A stretch of 33,229 nucleotides of DNA from Patescibacteria group bacterium (GCA_018816985.1 JAHIVA010000035.1:1-33229); one strand, 5' to 3'. Shown: positions 9,340 through 17,332, counted from the stretch's first letter. Numbers and translations: made by a program. The notes: generated by a model from the letters alone, not told the origin.

Positions 9340-10371
9340 TTAAGCTATGGTGTAAAGTCCACCCTTGTCCTTCTTGAAATATTTTATATTAGCCAGATTT
9401 ACTAAAATAGTATTTTTCTTAAAATATCTCTCTTTCATCACTCTTTTAATGATTTCATCCTTTGACAAAGGTTCTCCTTCTTTTTTAAGAATATCCTGAA
9501 TAACTTCTCGGGCAATACCCGCTTTATAACCCCACTCAGAAAGAGCATACATTCCTCTACCCACTAATACAAAACGAGAATCTTTAATAAGTTCGTTGTG
9601 ACAAGTGGCATAATGAGTTTTTTTGCCAAAAGTTTTAGAAATAGAATCAGCTACTTCTTTAAAATGCATTGGCGAACCGTGGCGTCTCATTACCAAAAAG
9701 GCATAGTCTTTCACTCCGCGAGTGCGAATATTAGGCGAGGAAGCCTTACCCCATTCCCCTAATTCATTCTTCGCAATAGTTTTAGACATAGACAGCCATC
9801 TTTTAGCCATTTCCGCATCTCGGCACTCTTCAGTCACATCTTTCATCTGCTCAAAAAACTTCTTAATCATTTCAGTCTCAGGAATTAAGTCTTCGTCTTT
9901 CAAACTAGTATAAAGTTTTCGCAAAGTTTCGTGAATCTTATCAGCCATAGCGTCGTTGATACTATAACGAGTATGAAAATGCTCATCTTCGCGATATTTT
10001 TTAAAAACATCAGCTAATATCAGAAAAAAATTAATGTGATTCTGGGTATTTTTGTCTTTTGAAACATAAGGCAAAAATTCATGTTCAGCAACAATTGACC
10101 CCAAGTTATGCACTATCTGTTTCAGCTCGTCAAAAATCGCTTGCTCATTTTTATAAGCATCAGATTTTTTAATAAGATTAATGGCAGCTTCTTCAACTTG
10201 ACGGACACGCTCTCGAGTAATGTTATATTTTTTACCAATATCTTCAAGGGTTTTTTTCTTTCCATCAGCGGTCAAACCAAAACGATTCATAATTACATCC
10301 AAAGCCCTATCAGCTAAGTGTGAAGTTATTTTTTTAGTTATTTTTTGGGGTTTAAAAGTTATTGTCGACAT
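9340..10371 (-). CDS. Sigma-70 region 4-like HTH fused to C-terminal HARE-HTH domain
   Basis: Sigma r4: DVIMNRFGLTADGKKKTLEDIGKKYNITRERVRQVEEAAI; C-terminal HARE-HTH-like GSPMHFKEVADSISKTFGKKTHYATCHNELIKDSRFVLVGRGMYALSEWGY. Confidence 0.75.
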   Translation of the reverse strand: MSTITFKPQKITKKITSHLADRALDVIMNRFGLTADGKKKTLEDIGKKYNITRERVRQVEEAAINLIKKSDAYKNEQAIFDELKQIVHNLGSIVAEHEFLPYVSKDKNTQNHINFFLILADVFKKYREDEHFHTRYSINDAMADKIHETLRKLYTSLKDEDLIPETEMIKKFFEQMKDVTEECRDAEMAKRWLSMSKTIAKNELGEWGKASSPNIRTRGVKDYAFLVMRRHGSPMHFKEVADSISKTFGKKTHYATCHNELIKDSRFVLVGRGMYALSEWGYKAGIAREVIQDILKKEGEPLSKDEIIKRVMKERYFKKNTILVNLANIKYFKKDKGGLYTIA

Positions 10372-10376
10372 ATTTT

Positions 10377-12200
10377 TTATCTTTTTGCTCTTGCTCGGTC
10401 AAGCTCAGTTAAATATTTTTTACGCAACCGAACAGATTTTGGTGTAATTTCTAGATATTCATCCACATTCATAACCTCCAAACCTCGCTCAATACTCAGA
10501 ATAAAAGCGGGATTTAAGGTTATTGCTTCGTCGTTACCAGAGGCCCTCATATTCGTAAGTTGTTTCCCCTTAGTGGGATTGACAGACATATCATCCCCCT
10601 TCAAAACATTACCCACAACCATTCCTTCATAAACCTCTGTCCCGTGAACTACATACAATATACCACGTTCCTGTAAATTTGCAAGAGAAAAAGCTACTAC
10701 TTTGCCCGCAACCATTGAAACCATAGAACCGTATTCTCTTTTTTTTATTTCTCCAGCAGATTCTTTAAATCCAGTTACCCTAGAACTCATAATTCCTTCT
10801 CCTTTTGTATCTATAATAAATTCACTACGATAACCTAAAAGTCCACGAGTAGGTATGTCAAAAATAATCCTAGCAATTCCTTCTTTTTCCACCATATCTT
10901 TCATAGTGCCACGCCTTTTGCTAATTTTTTCAATAACGCTTCCAGAAAATTCCATTGGAACATCAATCACTAATTCTTCATAGGGTTCCGTTTTAACTCC
11001 ATCTTTTTCTTTAATAATAACCTCCGGTTGAGAAACTTGCATTTCAAAACCTTCCCGGCGCATATTTTCAAGGAGTATCGCTATATGAAGTTCACCCCGT
11101 CCATAAACTTTAAAAAAAGAAGGACCTGATTGCTGACTATTTTGATCTGGAGAAAAATCAACTTTCAGTCCGACATTTATTTCTAATTCTTTTTCCAATC
11201 TTTCTTTAATTTGCCTAGAGGTAACATATTTACCTTCCAATCCAACAAAAGGAGAATCGTTGACTAAAAAATTAAGAGAGAGAGTCGGTTCATCTATAGC
11301 AATATGTGGCAATTGCTCAACGCTCTCGTCTTCACATAAGGTTTCCCCAATATAAATATCTGGAATTCCAGCCAAAAGAATAATGTCGCCTGAAGTAGCA
11401 AAATCTGTTTCCTTTCTATTAATACCCTCAAAAACGAAAAGCTTAGCAATCTTTCCCTTGCGTGTCCCATTTTCTCCCTTCACAAAAACCTGACTGGAGG
11501 TTTTTATTTTTCCGGAATAAATTCGTGCCACCGCCAGCCGGCCCAAAAAATTATCGTAACCTAAGTTAAAAACTTGCGCAGACATTTTCCTTTCTTCATT
11601 AATAGAAGCTGGTGAAACTTTTTCTAAAATTACCTCAAGCAAAGGCGATAAATCTATCGATTTGTCACCTAAGTGGCGAAAAGCTAATCCCTGCCGTCCA
11701 ATAGCGTAAACTGTTTCAAAATTTGCCTGCTCCTCGCTAGCGCCTAACTCAAAAAATAAATCTAAAATTTCACTATGGACTCGATTAGCATCCGCCGCCG
11801 GTTTATCTATTTTGTTTATGACCACAATCGGCTTCAAACCCAACTCCAAAGATTTTTTTAAAACAAATCTAGTTTGCGGCATTGGCCCTTCAACCGCATC
11901 TACCAAGAGAAGAACTGAATCAATAGCACGCAAAACGCGTTCTACCTCCGAACCAAAATCAGCATGACCAGGAGTATCTACAATATTTATCTTTGTTGTG
12001 GGACGTCCTGAGTCTTTCGAAGGATAATTAATAGAAGTATTTTTAGAATAAATAGTAATACCCCGCTCTTTTTCAAGATCGTTTGAATCCATAGAAACTC
12101 CCTCATCTTGAAGCCCACCATTTTGCTTCATTAAAGCATCAGTCAAGGTTGTTTTGCCGTGGTCCACGTGAGCTATGATTGCTATGTTTCTAATTTCCAT
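10377..12200 (-). CDS. typA: Translational GTPase TypA/BipA
   Basis: AHVDHGKTTLTDALMKQ, RGITI, DTPGHADFG, NKIDKP, and the BipA C-terminal region RGTMKDM...RGLLGYRSEFI. Confidence 0.95.
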   Translation of the reverse strand: MEIRNIAIIAHVDHGKTTLTDALMKQNGGLQDEGVSMDSNDLEKERGITIYSKNTSINYPSKDSGRPTTKINIVDTPGHADFGSEVERVLRAIDSVLLLVDAVEGPMPQTRFVLKKSLELGLKPIVVINKIDKPAADANRVHSEILDLFFELGASEEQANFETVYAIGRQGLAFRHLGDKSIDLSPLLEVILEKVSPASINEERKMSAQVFNLGYDNFLGRLAVARIYSGKIKTSSQVFVKGENGTRKGKIAKLFVFEGINRKETDFATSGDIILLAGIPDIYIGETLCEDESVEQLPHIAIDEPTLSLNFLVNDSPFVGLEGKYVTSRQIKERLEKELEINVGLKVDFSPDQNSQQSGPSFFKVYGRGELHIAILLENMRREGFEMQVSQPEVIIKEKDGVKTEPYEELVIDVPMEFSGSVIEKISKRRGTMKDMVEKEGIARIIFDIPTRGLLGYRSEFIIDTKGEGIMSSRVTGFKESAGEIKKREYGSMVSMVAGKVVAFSLANLQERGILYVVHGTEVYEGMVVGNVLKGDDMSVNPTKGKQLTNMRASGNDEAITLNPAFILSIERGLEVMNVDEYLEITPKSVRLRKKYLTELDRARAKR

Positions 12201-12216
12201 AAGTAGTTTTCATTAA

Positions 12217-12246
12217 AAAAAGCCCAACAAAACATTGGAGCTTTTT
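12217..12246 (-). terminator. Intrinsic-terminator-like hairpin in the typA 5' leader
   Basis: Minus strand: AAAAAGC-t-CCA-atgttttgt-TGG-GCTTTTT followed by more T; lies 17-46 nt upstream of the typA ATG. Confidence 0.55.
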
Positions 12247-12275
12247 ATTATAATAACACAGTTTTAAAGAAACAA
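12247..12275 (-). promoter_or_regulatory. Candidate sigma70-type promoter for typA
   Basis: Minus strand TTGTTT - 17 nt - TATAAT. Confidence 0.5.
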
Positions 12276-12404
12276 CAAATTTAAAAATAAAAAGATGCAA
12301 AAGATATTATTTTATGTTATTTTATAGTCAATGCGTCGGTATAGAGTGTGCGGGAGAGACTGTTATGTTAGTGTAAAGATTTGGTATGAAGAAAAATAAA
12401 TAAT

Positions 12405-12487
12405 GCGTCGGTGGTAGAGTGGTCAATTACAACAGACTGTAAATCTGTCGCCTTCGGGCTACGAAGGTTCGAATCCTTCCCGGCGCA
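12405..12487 (+). tRNA. tRNA-Tyr (GTA), class II with long variable arm; CCA not fully encoded
   Basis: Acceptor GCGTCGG/CCGGCGC, anticodon stem-loop CAGACTGTAAATCTG (anticodon GTA), T arm GAAGGTTCGAATCCTTC, discriminator A. Confidence 0.93.
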
Positions 12488-12491
12488 CCCC

Positions 12492-12520
12492 TTGACATTT
12501 GGTACATAAAGTGCTATACT
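12492..12520 (+). promoter_or_regulatory. Consensus -35/-10 promoter upstream of the TIG-domain gene
   Basis: TTGACA - 17 nt - TATACT. Confidence 0.75.
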
Positions 12521-12529
12521 TATAGTATT

Positions 12530-13177
12530 ATGAAAATAAATAAAAATTCAATGGTTTTGAGCTTGAAAATATTATCTATTTTGTCGTTTAGCTTATTGCT
12601 TATACCCGTTAAGGCTTTGGCGACTCCAGGATATGTAGACAATCCAATACCCTATATTTCGTCTATTAGTCCAGATTCCAGTAATGGCCTTGTGGGAACA
12701 AATATTATCATTACAATTACTGGAAATGGATTTATCCCAAACTCAATAGCGAGAGTTAACGGTGCCGACCGAGCAACCACTTTTATAGATTATTCTCATC
12801 TTTTGGTTAGATTAAATCCAAATGATACTTATAACACTAATGGAATTTACATTAATATTTTTAATGGATTTCCGGGTGGAGGATATTCTAATGCAGAATA
12901 CTTTACTGTTAATAAACTGACTCCCGTTGCTAGCACAAATAATAATTATTCGAATACAGGCCAAACAGAAAATTCGACAAACGAAAACAATGATGCTAAC
13001 GACAACAACCGTAGCCTTGCCGCCACTGCCCTTTTCGGAACACCAAATAGTTTTCTGCCTTCCGGTTTGATTCAGTGGATTATCTTAGCAATAATTGTTT
13101 TGATTATTGTCATTATGGTCAGGAGAGTTTTTGGCGCCCAGAAAAGATACGATGATATGCCACTAAAACACGAATAA
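12530..13177 (+). CDS. Secreted/cell-surface IPT/TIG-domain protein with C-terminal TM anchor
   Basis: Signal peptide (LKILSILSFSLLLIPVKALA), IPYISSISPDSSNGLVGTNIIITITGNGFIPNSIARVNGADRATTFID (IPT/TIG pattern), low-complexity N/T/S linker, C-terminal TM helix WIILAIIVLIIVIMVRRVF. Confidence 0.78.
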   Translation: MKINKNSMVLSLKILSILSFSLLLIPVKALATPGYVDNPIPYISSISPDSSNGLVGTNIIITITGNGFIPNSIARVNGADRATTFIDYSHLLVRLNPNDTYNTNGIYINIFNGFPGGGYSNAEYFTVNKLTPVASTNNNYSNTGQTENSTNENNDANDNNRSLAATALFGTPNSFLPSGLIQWIILAIIVLIIVIMVRRVFGAQKRYDDMPLKHE

Positions 13178-13193
13178 AAATATAAAATCTCAA

Positions 13194-13227
13194 CAAAAAA
13201 GTCAGCCCTAAGGGGTTGACTTTTTTG
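13194..13227 (+). terminator. Rho-independent terminator of the TIG-domain gene
   Basis: CAAAAAAGTCA-gccc-taa-ggggt-TGACTTTTTTG hairpin with T run. Confidence 0.75.
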
Positions 13228-13244
13228 TTTTTGTATGATACAAT
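13216..13244 (+). promoter_or_regulatory. Candidate promoter for the SPFH operon, overlapping the preceding terminator
   Basis: TTGACT - 17 nt - TACAAT. Confidence 0.55.
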
Positions 13245-13280
13245 ATAAGGGTATTTTCTGTCCCTTGAAAACTAAAAAAT

Positions 13281-13333
13281 ACATAGGAAGTTCCTATGTT
13301 GAAAGATAAAGATTACATAGGAATTTCCTATGT
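13281..13333. repeat. Tandem pair of 19-bp palindromes ACATAGGAAnTTCCTATGT in SPFH operon leader
   Basis: 13281-13299 ACATAGGAAGTTCCTATGT and 13315-13333 ACATAGGAATTTCCTATGT, identical apart from the central base. Confidence 0.9.
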
Positions 13334-13397
13334 ATCTGTTATTAAACTCGCGCCCGCGGGGCGCTTAACTAACAGCGCTTGGCGCAAGGAGGAAGTT

Positions 13398-14180
13398 ATG
13401 GGGTACTTGATTTTTTTTGTCATCGTTTTGGCGCTGATTGCTGTCCTTGTACTGCTCGTTACACAGTCAAGGACAGAGGTGAAGCCGGCGACGGCTTTAG
13501 TCTACAACAATATGTGGACTGGGCAACCGGATGTTGTTTTTCCTGGGACTGGTTTCATCGTCCCTGGAATTCATCGTATCCTTGAGAGAGAGGTCTCTCT
13601 CAAGAACGAAGCGGAAAATCCATCAAATGTGAACTTAATCACAGGAGACGGAATCGAGCTGGAGGTGGATTATATTGTCCGCCGCCTTCAGGTTGGTTGC
13701 CCTAATCCTGAAAAAACAACCAACTGGGAAGATTTAAAAAAATGTGTAATCAAAGCAGTTACCATAATCAATTACTCGGGGCGTCGTGATAAAATTCTCA
13801 CTCGAATCGTAGCGCGACTTCAAGAAGCTCTCCAGCGTAGGACTGTCAATGAACTTTTCTCTGAAATTGACGTAAAAACGGGGAAAAGAGGGAAAGTTAA
13901 CAAGGAGGTAATGCAAACAATAGAAACCGAGGTAAACACCAAACTCCGTGACGACATTGTTACTACTGAGTGGGGCTTCTGGGTAGAGATAGACCTAGAA
14001 GACTACAATCTTCCAATCGTGATTCGCAAAGCAAGAGAACAACGATCTAGCGCCGAAATCGCTGGTAGCGCACTCAAGGAAAAAGCGACAGCAGCAGGAG
14101 TGAAACCCGAATGGCTTATTGTCGGAGAAGCTCTTTCCAGCATTTTCGGAAACAGGAAAAAAGGGGGTGACAAAGAATGA
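13398..14180 (+). CDS. SPFH/Band 7 family membrane protein (start re-assigned to ATG 13398)
   Basis: N-terminal TM; SPFH-like ALVYNNMWTGQPDVVFPGTGFIVPGIHRILEREVSLKNEAENPSNVNLITGDGIELEVDYIVRRLQ...; AAGGAGG Shine-Dalgarno about 7 nt upstream of ATG 13398. Confidence 0.75.
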   Translation: MGYLIFFVIVLALIAVLVLLVTQSRTEVKPATALVYNNMWTGQPDVVFPGTGFIVPGIHRILEREVSLKNEAENPSNVNLITGDGIELEVDYIVRRLQVGCPNPEKTTNWEDLKKCVIKAVTIINYSGRRDKILTRIVARLQEALQRRTVNELFSEIDVKTGKRGKVNKEVMQTIETEVNTKLRDDIVTTEWGFWVEIDLEDYNLPIVIRKAREQRSSAEIAGSALKEKATAAGVKPEWLIVGEALSSIFGNRKKGGDKE

Positions 14181-14842
14181 ATCTCATTATTTGGCTTGCG
14201 GTAGCGGTGGCACTCTTCGTACTGGGTTTCATTAGTTGGGTTACCTGGTTTTCGATTCTGGCCATCGTTGCGGGAATATTCCTACTCATCTGCACCGGTG
14301 TGGGAATAGCAATTATCGCGGGAATTACGACCATCCATCCTGTGGTTCGGAAAATCATTATCTGGATGGTGGTTCTCTGCCTCGTGGTTATCGTCTGGGC
14401 AGGGATCAACAAATACAGGAAGGAGTTGAAAGCAGAGAAAAAGGCGGACAAAATCGGGATGGCAAACTCTTCGTTGTGTAAAAACGATGAGAGTAAGTGG
14501 GTAGCCATCCCCACCGGTTTTTACAAGGATGGCACTGGGGCTTGCGTGGAAGGAACGCCACCCCCACCGCCGGCACCACCGGCTCCGCCTGTCGAGGCAC
14601 TCGTATTGGAAAAAGAGTGTCTCACACCCTGCAGTAGTTTTGTGGGGTGGAATTACAAAGTCCGAACGGATGGAGATCCGGTCCGGGTCTATAACGCGAA
14701 CTATTCCTGGGAAATCCCAGGAAAGGGGATGGCCAACCCACCCAAAAATTTCAAACCCGGCGATGCACAAATTATTTCGTCGGGGAAAAATCCACAGGTT
14801 GGGGTGTGGGTTTACAAAAAAATCACTGTCCCTAGACAGTGA
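14177..14842 (+). CDS. Membrane protein with Pro-rich linker and C-terminal globular domain, coupled to SPFH gene
   Basis: ATGA overlap with upstream stop; TM helices at N-terminus; PPPPPAPPAPP linker; C-terminal domain with CLTPCSSFVGWNYKVRTDGDPVRVYNANYSWEIPG. Confidence 0.7.
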   Translation: MNLIIWLAVAVALFVLGFISWVTWFSILAIVAGIFLLICTGVGIAIIAGITTIHPVVRKIIIWMVVLCLVVIVWAGINKYRKELKAEKKADKIGMANSSLCKNDESKWVAIPTGFYKDGTGACVEGTPPPPPAPPAPPVEALVLEKECLTPCSSFVGWNYKVRTDGDPVRVYNANYSWEIPGKGMANPPKNFKPGDAQIISSGKNPQVGVWVYKKITVPRQ

Positions 14843-14907
14843 GTAGCGCCCGACCAGCGCGAAAGAGGTCAAAGATATGGCTAATATTATCGCGTCTGGC
14901 CAACGCA

Positions 14908-14940
14908 AAAGGGCGGCGTTCTATCGAACGACCGCCCTTT
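14908..14940 (+). terminator. Rho-independent terminator after the SPFH module
   Basis: AAAGGGCGG-CGTTC-tatc-GAACG-a-CCGCCCTTT, followed by T-rich sequence. Confidence 0.8.
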
Positions 14941-14960
14941 CTAATTTCTACTCAATTATT

Positions 14961-15281
14961 CTACTCACTTAAATGCACTGTTCCCTGTTCTGGATTTATT
15001 TGATCTTTAGAGATGCCTAGAGTGTTTAAAACTACACCAAGGATAGTCCAAACTCCCATCATAATAGTAATTCCAATAATTCCCCAAATCATATGACTTT
15101 TACCAGTTGTCTTCTTTTCTTCATTTTCTTGATTGGAAAGAAATTCAAAAACCCCATACAGAAAATACACAATAGCTAAAGCAAACAAAAGACCAATGAG
15201 CGGATTTATAATCATTGTATCAACATTTCCGATAAATCCATCTAGACTCGTGCTTGCGGCATAAGCTATTTTTGTAGACAT
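14961..15281 (-). CDS. Small pilin-like (T4SS_pilin-type) membrane protein
   Basis: IGLLFALAIVYFLYGVFEFLSNQENEEKKTTGKSHMIWGIIGITIMMGVWTILGVVLNTLGI: two TMs with a charged loop, paralogous to neighbours. Confidence 0.65.
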   Translation of the reverse strand: MSTKIAYAASTSLDGFIGNVDTMIINPLIGLLFALAIVYFLYGVFEFLSNQENEEKKTTGKSHMIWGIIGITIMMGVWTILGVVLNTLGISKDQINPEQGTVHLSE

Positions 15282-15298
15282 ATTTCAGAGATTCAAAA

Positions 15299-15682
15299 TT
15301 AATAATTTATCGTCGGCAAAGTAATAGTACCAGTATTACCAACGTTAAAAGTATTTGTCAAAATACTCACCAGCCCCCACATAGCCACGATAACAGCCAA
15401 ACCAATAATGCCGTAAATTATTCTATTTCGGTCGGTTTTCTTGGCTTCTTCATCACTTGAAATAACATAAGTGATAACTCCCCAGACAAAATAAACTACC
15501 CCTAGAGCAATCAAAACTGGCACAACCGCATTAAGAAGTTGACTAATTTTACATAGCAATGAACCTATGTCTGTGACCTGTGCTCCAGTACAGACAGTAC
15601 CACCGTAAGTACTCACCGCCAAGGCAACCATCGGTGATAAACCCAAAACAGAACTCGACAATATAATTAATTTCTTTTTCAT
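15299..15682 (-). CDS. Small pilin-like (T4SS_pilin-type) membrane protein
   Basis: Signal peptide plus VVPVLIALGVVYFVWGVITYVISSDEEAKKTDRNRIIYGIIGLAVIVAMWGLVSILTNTF. Confidence 0.7.
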   Translation of the reverse strand: MKKKLIILSSSVLGLSPMVALAVSTYGGTVCTGAQVTDIGSLLCKISQLLNAVVPVLIALGVVYFVWGVITYVISSDEEAKKTDRNRIIYGIIGLAVIVAMWGLVSILTNTFNVGNTGTITLPTINY

Positions 15683-15778
15683 ATGATTTTCTAAAAATAC
15701 TTTCTAATAATTTTGCGACCTAATAATAAACTAATAATATCTTTTAATTATAACCCTTGTGAAAAATTGAAGCAAATA

Positions 15779-16528
15779 TTAAGGAGGGGAAACGTGTGGA
15801 AGCACGGAAGTGTCAATACTAAAAGTGCTTCCTAGAATTCCAACCAATCCCCAGACAGACAACATCACCGCTAAAGCAATAATCCCCCAAATCATAAACT
15901 GTTTGCCTTGTTCCCGCTTTTTTTCCTCATCGGCATTTAAAATAAAGAACTGCACTACTCCCCAGACAAACATCACGGTTGCCAAGGCAAAAATCAAAGG
16001 AATGATAGAATTGTTAATAATACCAGTGATATAGCACAAAACATCTTGAAATTTTGGATCCCCTGCAAGACTACAGGTAGCACCTCCAGCCACAGTTAAA
16101 GGTGTGATAGTCGGCGCAGAAGCACTCAAGTCGAAAGTTTTAACGATAATATTCACCAACCCCCATAGGCCAACAATAACAGCAAAGCCTATAATGCCAT
16201 AAATTATTCTGTCTTTCCCTTTTTTCTTTGCCTCCTCACCGTCAGCAATAACGTATTGCACTACTCCCCAGACAAAATAAACCACTCCCAAAGCAACCAG
16301 TAATGGAATAATTGAATTTAAAATTTGTTTAAATTGACATATTAATTTCCCTAAACCACCTAAGGCAAGGCAGGGTGATTGACTTGACGACTCAGAATAA
16401 GAATAAAAATCAACTAGCGCATTATAATTAGAATTTTCATCGGCAGCCTGAACTCCAAAAACTGGAACAAAAATCCCAACAAGCATAATTAATAGGATAG
16501 TGGATAAAATATATTTTTTAATTTTCAT
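15779..16528 (-). CDS. Tandem-duplicated pilin-like membrane protein (two T4SS_pilin-type units fused)
   Basis: Two in-frame copies: IIPLLVALGVVYFVWGVVQYVIADGEEAKKKGKDRIIYGIIGFAVIVGLWGLVNIIVKTF and IIPLIFALATVMFVWGVVQFFILNADEEKKREQGKQFMIWGIIALAVMLSVWGLVGILGSTF. Confidence 0.75.
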   Translation of the reverse strand: MKIKKYILSTILLIMLVGIFVPVFGVQAADENSNYNALVDFYSYSESSSQSPCLALGGLGKLICQFKQILNSIIPLLVALGVVYFVWGVVQYVIADGEEAKKKGKDRIIYGIIGFAVIVGLWGLVNIIVKTFDLSASAPTITPLTVAGGATCSLAGDPKFQDVLCYITGIINNSIIPLIFALATVMFVWGVVQFFILNADEEKKREQGKQFMIWGIIALAVMLSVWGLVGILGSTFSIDTSVLPHVSPP

Positions 16529-16541
16529 AATATTTTTTAAT

Positions 16542-16922
16542 TTACAATGAAAGCACAGTTGCCGAGATCATCTTGGCAATCGCCCAGGCTCCTAATAATA
16601 TTGCCGCCCCTATTAGAGTATAAAGAAGAGCATCTTTGGCTTTGGTTAATTTTTCTGAATTACCTCGAGCGGCCACAAAAAGAAAACCACAATATATAAT
16701 GGCAAGCGCTACGATTGGTATACCAATTTTAAGCGCTCCTTCCAAAATCTTTTGAACGAGGCTGGGGATGGAGGTAATGTTTGGAATTGGATTGACAATT
16801 TTCCCTCCAAGGGCAGGATTACTAGGAGTATCACCTTCTCCAGCAAAAGAAACAACAGGTAAAACCAAAAGAGAACTGAATATAAATATTTTCTGCCAAT
16901 TTTTCTTAACTAATTTTATCAT
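16542..16922 (-). CDS. Pilin-like (T4SS_pilin-type) membrane protein (start re-assigned to MIKLVKKNWQ)
   Basis: Signal peptide, then LKIGIPIVALAIIYCGFLFVAARGNSEKLTKAKDALLYTLIGAAILLGAWAIAKMI. Confidence 0.72.
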   Translation of the reverse strand: MIKLVKKNWQKIFIFSSLLVLPVVSFAGEGDTPSNPALGGKIVNPIPNITSIPSLVQKILEGALKIGIPIVALAIIYCGFLFVAARGNSEKLTKAKDALLYTLIGAAILLGAWAIAKMISATVLSL

Positions 16923-16938
16923 TGTATTATTATACATA

Positions 16939-17328
16939 TTATAAAGGATTAAAACCAATCCAGGAACCCTCATAACCTAAAATGGATAATATTGTTCTGA
17001 TAATCAAAAAGGCTGCCATGGCAAAAATCAACCCAATAATAGCGTTAGTAAAAATTGATTTCGCTTTGGTTCTGGCACTGGCTATCTCCCCGCCCGCCGT
17101 GACCATCAGGAATCCGGCATAAGCGAACATAATGGCTGCAATTGGAATAACCATATAGTAAAGAATAAAATGAATAACTGTATTAATAAGATTCATAAAT
17201 GCCTTAAAATCGCAAGGCTGTCCTTCTGAATTATCACAAGGAACCAAGCCTGCTGCCAAAGAAAAAGCTGGCATAATTAAAATTAAAAATACGGCTAGAT
17301 AGATTATAAATTTTTTTGTTTTTTGCAT
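16939..17328 (-). CDS. Pilin-like (T4SS_pilin-type) membrane protein
   Basis: Signal peptide; IPIAAIMFAYAGFLMVTAGGEIASARTKAKSIFTNAIIGLIFAMAAFLIIRTILSILG. Confidence 0.75.
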   Translation of the reverse strand: MQKTKKFIIYLAVFLILIMPAFSLAAGLVPCDNSEGQPCDFKAFMNLINTVIHFILYYMVIPIAAIMFAYAGFLMVTAGGEIASARTKAKSIFTNAIIGLIFAMAAFLIIRTILSILGYEGSWIGFNPL

Positions 17329-17332
17329 TATG

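Noticed and set aside
13281-13333. CRISPR array
   Set aside because: Only two short palindromic units with one 15-bp spacer, and no cas genes in the window.
14282-14908. 208-aa minus-strand ORF opposite the SPFH partner gene
   Set aside because: Shadow ORF of a GC-richer gene (few stops on the opposite strand); the plus-strand gene has SD, coupling and TM/Pro-rich architecture.
14878-14973. Possible 31-aa ORF MANIIASGQRKRAAFYRTTALSNFYSIILLT
   Set aside because: Runs straight through the strong intrinsic terminator at 14908-14940; weak ribosome-binding site.
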